Origin: DAOMFM01 sp035429825
Lineage (GTDB): Bacteria; Acidobacteriota; Blastocatellia; UBA7656; JADIYM01
Assembly (NCBI GenBank): GCA_044224215.1
Contig: JBGAKX010000200.1
Span: forward strand, 1 to 6,272
Direction of reading: 5' to 3'
DNA: 6,272 nt
Shown here one piece after another: positions 1-6,272 of the stretch. The number at the start of each line of letters is the position of its first letter. Positions within the stretch are counted from its first letter, which is position 1. The notes under the pieces were generated by a model that ran no database searches, was not told the origin of the DNA, and saw only the letters and a program-made list of their open reading frames with translations. Position numbers and translations under genes: made by a program.

Positions 1-1
1 A

Positions 2-61
2 TCCACGACTCATCCTGAACGGGTGATTCACGCTGACGAGCGCCGCGGTCTCGGTCATCCC
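2..61 (-). pseudogene. Continuation of the AMP-ligase reading frame beyond the in-frame stop
   Basis: Directly after the TAA at 62-64 (minus strand), the same frame reads GMTETAALVSVNHPFRMSRG to the window edge without another stop. This is recognisable family sequence: the A5 motif GYGMTET minus its Tyr, followed by the usual [AS]-VNHPF-x-x-x-x-G stretch. So the downstream half of the gene exists beyond the window and is in frame. The gene is either a recent pseudogene, or the TAA is a base-call error for TAC/TAT, or the codon is read through. Confidence 0.75.
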
Positions 62-1063
62 TTAGCCGTGGACGACGGCAAAGCCGAGCCTTCTCCAGAA
101 GAGCTCCGTCGACTCGTCGAGTGCGGCGCCGCCCGTCACGAACGCCCAGAACTTGGCTCCGAACGCACGGTGTGCGTGCCGGAAGACGATCCACCGCATG
201 AACGGGTTCATCTCCGCAGAGCTCGCCACGCGATCCGAGAGCCATTCGAGTCGTCCTCGGTCCGCGTACTCGCGTTCAACGGCACTCTGCAGCGAGTGCA
301 GCATCCGCGGCACGACGACCGCGACCGATATCCGTTCGCGCCGGATTGCATCGACGATACCGGATGGGCCGAGCGATTCGCGAAAATGCACTTCGCCACC
401 GAGCAACTGAGGCACAAAGAGCCCCATGAATTGGCCAAACACATGGCTCAGCGGCAACAGGTCGAGAAACCGGATCGGATGGACGAACCGTTCCCAACGC
501 GCATACTTGCGGATCTCGTTGGCGATGGGCTCGAGATTCGCTCGAATGTTTCCGTGCGTGATGACCACCCCCCGAGGTTCGGCGGTCGTGCCCGACGTGA
601 ACACGATCTCGGCGGGATCGCCCGGCTGGACGGTCGTAGGCGTGAACGGTTCGCTGCTCATGTCTGCGAGCGCTGCCTCGAGCGAATCGAGCGGCATCGC
701 CGGACCATCGCCCAGTCGCCCGAGCTTTGTCGACGCGACGACGAGCCGGGGTCGAACTGACGCGGCAACCCGGGACCCGAATTCCGGAGTGCCGTGCTGG
801 TCGAGCGGAACCACGACAACGCCCCGCAGCTGGCTGCCATAGAATGCCGCGACCCACTCTGGACAGTTGGGGCCCGCGAGCACGACCCGGTCGCCGCGGC
901 CGATCCCGCGCACCTCGAGCGCGCGGGCAAAACGGAACGCGCACTCGCGGACACGCCCGTACGTCCATCGTTCGGCCACGAGCCCGGGCGTATGGACAAA
1001 TGCGATGTCCCGTTCGCGCGCGGACGATTCGAACAGGAGTCCGGCGATGTTGGCATCCGACAT
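62..1063 (-). CDS. AMP-binding acyl-CoA synthetase (long-chain fatty-acid ligase type), cut short by an in-frame TAA
   Basis: ANL-superfamily adenylate-forming enzyme, which would activate a fatty or other carboxylic acid with ATP to an acyl-adenylate and then to acyl-CoA in the cytoplasm. Read from ATG 1063 it gives 333 residues. The N-terminal substrate region includes GDRVVLAGPN (58-67). The phosphate-binding loop is TSGTTAEPRGV (156-166), with Ala and Arg where Gly and Lys are commoner. LPLSHVFGQ (203-211) and VTGGAALD (309-316) follow. The protein stops at AVVHG, where the family continues into GYG(L/M)TET. Everything after that (adenine and ribose contacts, hinge, C-terminal lid with the catalytic Lys) is lost, so the product as written should be inactive. 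Family members are normally above 500 residues. The ATG is chosen because the family-like N-terminus begins there; no clear Shine-Dalgarno precedes it, and the longer frame upstream looks like unconserved high-GC extension. It is divergent from the kinase gene. Family call is firm; exact substrate is unknown. Confidence 0.85.
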   Translation of the reverse strand: MSDANIAGLLFESSARERDIAFVHTPGLVAERWTYGRVRECAFRFARALEVRGIGRGDRVVLAGPNCPEWVAAFYGSQLRGVVVVPLDQHGTPEFGSRVAASVRPRLVVASTKLGRLGDGPAMPLDSLEAALADMSSEPFTPTTVQPGDPAEIVFTSGTTAEPRGVVITHGNIRANLEPIANEIRKYARWERFVHPIRFLDLLPLSHVFGQFMGLFVPQLLGGEVHFRESLGPSGIVDAIRRERISVAVVVPRMLHSLQSAVEREYADRGRLEWLSDRVASSAEMNPFMRWIVFRHAHRAFGAKFWAFVTGGAALDESTELFWRRLGFAVVHG

Positions 1064-1171
1064 CCGATGACAGGTTAGCCGCCGACACGCCGCGGCCGCA
1101 AAGTGCGGCGCGCGGGGTCCCGTCGCCGTGCCCCTTGTCAATCGGCTCTGCCGCGTCAGAAGATAGGGCGC
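1064..1171. promoter_or_regulatory. Divergent intergenic region between AMP ligase and kinase
   Basis: A 108-bp gap between two outward-facing starts must hold the promoters of both genes unless one is transcribed otherwise. It contains a GC-rich hairpin (1091-1114: arms CGCG-GCCGC and GCGGC-CGCG, loop AAAGT, one bulged G). It also has a single TTGTCA (1135-1140, plus strand), which matches a -35 box in five of six bases but has no good -10 partner. No operator was recognised. Confidence 0.4.
1091..1114. repeat. GC-rich inverted repeat in the ligase/kinase intergenic region
   Basis: Arms CGCG-GCCGC (1091-1099) and GCGGC-g-CGCG (1105-1114) enclose the loop AAAGT, giving nine base pairs with one bulged G. 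It lies 28 bases upstream of the ligase start and 57 upstream of the kinase start. It has no T-run on either side, so it is not a typical intrinsic terminator. It could be a leader structure for the ligase transcript, or chance in GC-rich DNA. Confidence 0.35.
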
Positions 1172-2797
<1,626 letters not shown>

Positions 2798-2812
2798 TTC
2801 CGGCTCAGTACG

Positions 2813-3391
2813 TTACGGGATGTCCTTGATTGCCGGAGCGGCTTCGCGGCGGACCGTGAGACCCGTTGCGGCCTCAATTGCATTAATCAGGTTTTCGTAA
2901 TCGCCCTTGTCGACCCTGAGCGCGACGCCCTGTGCCGGTGCGGCACCCCAGACGATTTCAATGTAGTGGGCGGTCGACTTGGTGTTGCCGATGATCCCGC
3001 CGAGACCGGGTATGACGGAGCCGACGCCGACGGCTTCGGCGGTGCGCTGACGGATGCGCTGGCCGTAACTCACGTCGTTGATGCGCACGGCCTCGACTTC
3101 AACATGATCCGTCTTGGTCGAGAACGTCACGATTCCGTCCTTGATCGCGACGACGACCTTCTCGTCGTAGTCATATCCGAGGGATCCGCCTGCGTACTTT
3201 GTGTCGAATTTCGCCGTGACGGCGCGAGGCGCTGCGCGCACGGGTTCGGCCGGATCAGCGGCCGGCGCGGGGGTTGCCGCGGGAGCCGCGGGCGGCGGGT
3301 TGACGCGACGCACGCGGCCTGACTGGGCGGCGGACGCGACTGCGCCCAGAACCACGAGAAACACCATCGTTGCCACGACTCGACATGCCAT
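2813..3391 (-). CDS. Small exported protein with Pro/Ala linker and possible PH-like domain
   Basis: 192 residues from ATG 3391, function unknown. Residues 1-21 are a signal peptide: a hydrophobic core (about 6-18) and an AVASA-AQ signal-peptidase-I-type site. There is no lipobox Cys, so it is probably periplasmic or secreted. Residues 31-56 are a Pro/Ala-rich flexible linker. Residues about 58-180 form the conserved-looking domain: alternating strands (KVVVAIKDGIVTFST, EVEAVRINDVSYGQRI), a Gly-rich hydrophobic segment (121-136), two more strands (HYIEIVWG, GVALRVDKGDY) and a C-terminal helix (165-176). A run of strands capped by a helix resembles bacterial PH-like domains; this is a fold guess from pattern only. 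The start is fixed by GAGGGAG (3399-3405, minus strand) seven bases upstream of ATG; an earlier TTG at 3445 in the same frame lacks such support. It is convergent with the kinase gene, with 15 bp between stops, and divergent from the peptidase gene. Confidence 0.8.
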   Translation of the reverse strand: MACRVVATMVFLVVLGAVASAAQSGRVRRVNPPPAAPAATPAPAADPAEPVRAAPRAVTAKFDTKYAGGSLGYDYDEKVVVAIKDGIVTFSTKTDHVEVEAVRINDVSYGQRIRQRTAEAVGVGSVIPGLGGIIGNTKSTAHYIEIVWGAAPAQGVALRVDKGDYENLINAIEAATGLTVRREAAPAIKDIP

Positions 3392-3398
3392 CGAACAG

Positions 3399-3405
3399 CT
3401 CCCTC
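3399..3405 (-). promoter_or_regulatory. Shine-Dalgarno site that fixes the start of the exported protein
   Basis: On the minus strand GAGGGAG lies seven bases before the ATG at 3391-3389. This is strong and well spaced. It favours this start over the in-frame ATG at 3418 and the TTG at 3445, both of which would place charged residues ahead of the signal peptide. Confidence 0.75.
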
Positions 3406-3430
3406 TTCGGCGAAACATTTGCGACCCGGA

Positions 3431-3442
3431 CTCGTAAACGAG
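3431..3442. promoter_or_regulatory. Palindrome, candidate operator
   Basis: CTCGT-AA-ACGAG is a perfect inverted repeat with a 2-bp centre. It lies at the -35 position relative to the candidate extended -10 box at 3456-3464 and between two divergent genes, the usual place for a repressor or activator site. No transcription factor gene is in the window. One such site of this length can occur by chance. Confidence 0.3.
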
Positions 3443-3455
3443 CAATCCGCTGGAA

Positions 3456-3464
3456 TGTTACTAT
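3456..3464 (+). promoter_or_regulatory. Candidate extended -10 promoter for the M1 peptidase operon
   Basis: TGTTACTAT fits the extended -10 form TGn-TATAAT, with the TG present and four of six hexamer positions matching. Transcription would begin near 3471, giving a leader of about 30 bases that carries the AAGGAAAG ribosome-binding sequence (3482-3489). No good -35 is visible; the palindrome at 3431-3442 sits where one would be. Prediction from pattern only; -10 preferences in this lineage are unknown to me. Confidence 0.35.
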
Positions 3465-3501
3465 CTGTCGGCAACCTCGGTAAGGAAAGTAGCCAAGTTC
3501 A

Positions 3502-5832
3502 ATGAGAATCCTCAGTGCCGTGCTCCTGTGCGCTGTCTGCGTGCTCCCCGCATTCGGTCAATCGTCCGACAAGCCCGTCGAAAAGCCCCAGGACAAGTTT
3601 CGCCAGCTCGACGAGCTGCTGCCGACTCCCAACGAGCAACGAACGGGGTCCGGCGCCCCGGGCCATGCATACTGGCAGCAGCGGGCCGACTATGTCATCG
3701 ACGTGACGCTCGACGACGTCAAGCAGCGGATTGTCGGGACAGAAACGGTCACGTACCACAACAACTCGCCCGACACTCTGACGTATCTGTGGCTGCAGCT
3801 CGACCAGAACATCTTCTCGCCAACGTCGGATTCGAATACGACTGCCGGCGCGCCGGACTTCGATCACATGTCGTACGACCGGCTCGACAGCGTGCTCGCG
3901 CGCGAGACGTTCGAAGGAGGCTGCAAGGTTGCGGCGGTACGGGACGCGAAGGGGCAGCCGCTGCCCTACGACGTCGTCAAGACGAACATGCGTCTCGACC
4001 TGAAGGAGCCGCTGCTGCCGGGGGCGTCAACGACATTTGCGGTCGACTGGAGCTACAACATCAACGATGCCAAGCGGATACGCGCGCGGTCGGGGTACGA
4101 GTTCTTTCCAAAGGACGGCAACTACCTCTACACGATCGCGCAGTGGTTCCCGCGCATGGCGCCCTACACCGACTACAAGGGCTGGCAGCACAAGCAGTTC
4201 CTCGGCGCGGGGGAATTCGCACTTGAGTTTGGCAACTACCTGGTCCGCATCACGGCGCCAAACGACCACGTGGTCGCCGCGACGGGTGTGCTCCAGAACC
4301 CCGAGGTGGTCCTGACCGCGACGCAGCGCCAGCGGCTGCAGCAAGCGCAGACGGCTACGGCGCCGGTGCTGATCGTCACGCCCGACGAAGCGAGGGCGGC
4401 GGAATCGTCCAAGCCGACGGGCACGAAGACGTGGGTGTTCAAGGCAGACAACGTGCGCGATTTTGCGTTCGCGTCGTCGAGAAAGTTCATCTGGGATGCG
4501 CTGAAGCACGGCGTCGACGGCAACAACGTGATGGCCATGTCCTTCTATCCCAAGGAAGGCAATCCGCTGTGGGGCCAGTACTCGACGCAGGCGATCATCC
4601 ACACGCTCAACGTCTACTCGCGGTACACGTTCACGTATCCGTATCCGACGGCGATATCGGTCCACGGTCCGGTCGGGGGCATGGAATACCCGATGATCTG
4701 CTTCAACGGACCACGACCTGAAGAGGACGGGACGTATTCTCAGCGGACAAAGTACGGTTTGATCACCGTCGTCATCCACGAGGTCGGGCACAACTACTTT
4801 CCGATGACCGTGAATTCGGACGAGCGCCAGTGGACGTGGATGGACGAGGGCCTCAACACATTCCTGCAGTACCTTTCCGAGCGGGAGTGGGAAGACAAGT
4901 ATCCGTCGTCGCGCGGCGAGCCCAAGGCCATCGTCGAGTACATGAGCAGCGACGAGCAGGTCCCGATCATGACCGACTCGGACTCGCTGCTGCAGTTCGG
5001 AAACAACGCCTACGCAAAACCGGCGACGGCGCTCAACATCCTGCGCGAGACAGTGCTTGGTCGCGAGGTCTTCGACAAGGCATTCAAAGAGTACGCGCGC
5101 CGATGGAAGTTCAAGCGGCCCGAGCCGGCCGATTTCTTCCGCACGATGGAGGATGCGTCGGGCGTCGACCTCGACTGGTTCTGGCGCGGATGGTTCTACA
5201 CGACCGACCATACGGACATATCGATCGAACGCGTGCGGCTGTTTACCATCGATTCAAAGAACCCCGACGTCGAGAAGCCGGCACGGGCCAAGGATCGTGA
5301 CAGCGCGCCCGTGACGATGTCCGAGCAACGGAACAAGCCGCTGCCAAAACGTGTTGACCAGGTGCCGACGCTCAAGGACTTCTACAACACCTACGACGAC
5401 CTGAAGGTGACCGATCGGGACCGCGAGGAGTACCAGAAGTTCGTGGCGTCGCTCAGCGACCGGGACAAGGCGTTGCTTGCGGGCGGAATGAATTTCTATG
5501 TCGTGGACCTCAAGAACATCGGCGGTCTCGTGATGCCGGTGATCCTGAAGATCGAGTACACGGACGGGACGTCCGATGAGCTTCGAAGCCCGGCCGAGAT
5601 CTGGCGCTACAACAACCGCGAAGTGTCGCGGCTGATCATGACCAAGAAGGAGATTGCGTCGATCGTCCTCGATCCGCACCTCGAGACAGCGGACACGGAT
5701 CTCGAGAACAACGCGTTCCCGCGGCGGCCGGTCAAGACGCGGTTCCAGCTGTTCAAGGACCAGAAGGAGCCCAATCCGATGCAGATTCTCGAGATGAAGC
5801 AGGCGCAGCCGGCGGCGCCGGCAAAGCCGTAG
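3502..5832 (+). CDS. Secreted M1-family zinc metallopeptidase (gluzincin aminopeptidase)
   Basis: A 776-residue peptidase expected to remove N-terminal residues from peptides in the periplasm or outside the cell. Residues 1-19 are a signal peptide (MRILSAVLLCAVCVLPAFG, then QSS). The N-terminal beta domain of M1 enzymes spans about 60-260. The thermolysin-like catalytic domain spans about 365-570. It has HEVGH (426-430) with the third zinc ligand Glu449 in WMDEG, exactly 18 residues after the second His. Tyr504 in NNAYAKPATAL is the likely transition-state Tyr. The exopeptidase motif is GGMEYP (392-397), with Tyr where classical GAMEN has Asn. Residues about 575-776 form a C-terminal region, including a charged segment (590-660) and a beta-rich part (663-735), ending in a Pro/Ala tail. 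The ATG is chosen because it begins the signal peptide; AAGGAAAG lies 12 bases upstream, a slightly long spacing. The stop codon TAG directly abuts the ATG of the next gene, so the two are surely co-transcribed. The active site is complete; specificity cannot be read from sequence. Confidence 0.95.
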   Translation: MRILSAVLLCAVCVLPAFGQSSDKPVEKPQDKFRQLDELLPTPNEQRTGSGAPGHAYWQQRADYVIDVTLDDVKQRIVGTETVTYHNNSPDTLTYLWLQLDQNIFSPTSDSNTTAGAPDFDHMSYDRLDSVLARETFEGGCKVAAVRDAKGQPLPYDVVKTNMRLDLKEPLLPGASTTFAVDWSYNINDAKRIRARSGYEFFPKDGNYLYTIAQWFPRMAPYTDYKGWQHKQFLGAGEFALEFGNYLVRITAPNDHVVAATGVLQNPEVVLTATQRQRLQQAQTATAPVLIVTPDEARAAESSKPTGTKTWVFKADNVRDFAFASSRKFIWDALKHGVDGNNVMAMSFYPKEGNPLWGQYSTQAIIHTLNVYSRYTFTYPYPTAISVHGPVGGMEYPMICFNGPRPEEDGTYSQRTKYGLITVVIHEVGHNYFPMTVNSDERQWTWMDEGLNTFLQYLSEREWEDKYPSSRGEPKAIVEYMSSDEQVPIMTDSDSLLQFGNNAYAKPATALNILRETVLGREVFDKAFKEYARRWKFKRPEPADFFRTMEDASGVDLDWFWRGWFYTTDHTDISIERVRLFTIDSKNPDVEKPARAKDRDSAPVTMSEQRNKPLPKRVDQVPTLKDFYNTYDDLKVTDRDREEYQKFVASLSDRDKALLAGGMNFYVVDLKNIGGLVMPVILKIEYTDGTSDELRSPAEIWRYNNREVSRLIMTKKEIASIVLDPHLETADTDLENNAFPRRPVKTRFQLFKDQKEPNPMQILEMKQAQPAAPAKP

Positions 5833-6272
5833 ATGCGTCGCTCCGTTCTCGTCGTCCTGGTGGCGCTCGTGGCGTGCGTTCCGGTCTCGGCGCACAAATT
5901 CCACGCGAGCCTCGCCGAAGTCGATTACAACGCAAAATCCGGTTCGGCCGAGATTGCGATTCGCCTGTTCGTCGACGATCTCGAGGACGCAGTCAGCCGG
6001 AGCGCCGGCCGCCGCGTCCGGATCGATACCACGGCGGATTTTGACCGGTACGCGCTCGCATACGTGCAGTCCGCCCTGAAGATCACCGATCGTGACGGCC
6101 ATGAGCTGCAGCTCGCGTGGGTTGGAAAGGACGCGAGCGTCGACGAGGTGTGGGTGTATGTCGAGGCTCCGGCGCCGTCGGGGCTCGACGGCGCGCGTCT
6201 GTCGAACAAGATCTTCTTTGACCTCTTCGACGATCAGGTCAACACGGTCATCGTGAAGCGCAACGGCGCCAA
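5833..6272 (+). CDS. DUF6702-like exported protein, 3' end beyond the window
   Basis: Open from ATG 5833 to the window edge: 146 complete codons with no stop. Residues 1-20 are a signal peptide (MRRSVLVVLVALVACVPVSA), followed at once by HKFHASLAEVDYNAKSGSAE. An N-terminus of the form H-[KP]-F-[HY]-x-S-[LV]-x-E-[IV]-[DE]-YN right after signal cleavage, then a LFVDDLEDA segment (about 44-52), and near the end an N-K-I-F-F-D-L-F-D-D-Q-V-N-T-V stretch, are features I associate with the DUF6702 family. These are small (about 160-170 residue) exported proteins of unknown function. On that basis only about 20 residues are missing. The ATG follows the peptidase TAG with no gap and no strong Shine-Dalgarno, so translation is probably coupled to the peptidase. 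The family name is from recalled motifs, not a search. It may act with, or on the same substrates as, the peptidase; that is inference from the pairing alone. Confidence 0.8.
   Translation, partial: MRRSVLVVLVALVACVPVSAHKFHASLAEVDYNAKSGSAEIAIRLFVDDLEDAVSRSAGRRVRIDTTADFDRYALAYVQSALKITDRDGHELQLAWVGKDASVDEVWVYVEAPAPSGLDGARLSNKIFFDLFDDQVNTVIVKRNGA

Larger units (their letters stand above)
3392..3501. promoter_or_regulatory. Divergent promoter region between exported protein and M1 peptidase
   Basis: A 110-bp gap between two outward-facing genes. It is visibly more AT-rich in its middle than the surrounding coding DNA. It contains a palindrome with two 5-bp arms (CTCGT-AA-ACGAG, 3431-3442) and an extended -10-like box on the plus strand (3456-3464). 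For the minus-strand gene I see only a weak TTGCTC (3445-3440) and no convincing -10. Confidence 0.45.

Noticed and set aside
23..760. 245-codon plus-strand frame opposite the AMP ligase
   Set aside because: The minus strand carries the clear ligase motifs; this frame is the complement, with Arg/Glu/Pro-rich composition.
1135..1165. Sigma-70-type promoter for the kinase (TTGTCA plus a -10)
   Set aside because: The -35-like hexamer is good, but the best -10 at proper spacing (GAAGAT, 1159-1164) matches only three of six and would imply an almost leaderless mRNA.
1103..1171. GTG-initiated N-terminal extension of the kinase
   Set aside because: The 23 extra residues are Arg/Pro/Ala-rich, overlap the intergenic hairpin and lack a ribosome-binding site; the ATG at 1172 is preferred.
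2799..2837. Inverted repeat TCCGGC/GCCGGA as a terminator between the convergent kinase and exported-protein genes
   Set aside because: Six-bp stem with a 27-base loop and no T run; the 3' arm lies inside the exported protein's coding sequence. The 15-bp gap itself holds no terminator I can support.
4027..5211. 394-codon open frame on the minus strand inside the M1 peptidase gene
   Set aside because: It is Arg/Val/His-rich with no recognisable motif and is fully antisense to a gene with an intact active site. Long antisense frames are expected from codon bias in GC-rich DNA.
5254..6102. 282-codon minus-strand frame across the peptidase/DUF6702 junction
   Set aside because: Spans two real plus-strand genes, is Arg/Asp/Val-rich and has no domain or start signal.

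Overview
This is a GC-rich (roughly 63-65 % by eye), gene-dense bacterial window with no RNA gene, IS element, CRISPR array or integrase that I can see. The organism looks like a free-living Gram-negative. A Hanks-type kinase, a secreted M1 peptidase paired with a DUF6702-like protein, and a long-chain acyl-CoA-synthetase-type AMP ligase together would fit Acidobacteriota (for example Vicinamibacteria) or a neighbouring phylum. That placement is inference from gene content and style, not from a marker gene.

Layout: (1) Positions 1-1063, minus strand: the N-terminal two thirds of an AMP-binding acyl-CoA synthetase. Its reading frame is interrupted by a TAA exactly where the Tyr of the GYGMTET motif should be, and the frame continues as recognisable family sequence to the window edge. 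(2) Positions 1064-1171: a divergent intergenic region with a GC-rich hairpin. (3) Positions 1172-2797, plus strand: a soluble Ser/Thr protein kinase with complete catalytic motifs, flanked by N- and C-terminal regions I cannot assign. A T-run inside it forms a textbook -1 frameshift heptamer followed by a small hairpin. (4) Positions 2813-3391, minus strand: a small exported protein with a Pro/Ala linker and a possibly PH-like domain, convergent with the kinase (15 bp apart). (5) Positions 3392-3501: a divergent intergenic region with an extended -10 box and a small palindrome. (6) Positions 3502-5832, plus strand: a secreted M1 zinc metallopeptidase with intact active site. (7) Positions 5833 to the window end, plus strand: a DUF6702-like exported protein starting directly after the peptidase stop codon, cut off by the window edge.

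The peptidase and the DUF6702-like gene form the only clear operon and probably act together outside the cytoplasm. The kinase and ligase are divergently transcribed and may share control, but nothing in the sequence ties them functionally. The most notable points are the stop codon inside the ligase's core motif, the unassigned domains around the kinase, and the peptidase/DUF6702 pair. I see no convincing new multi-gene system.
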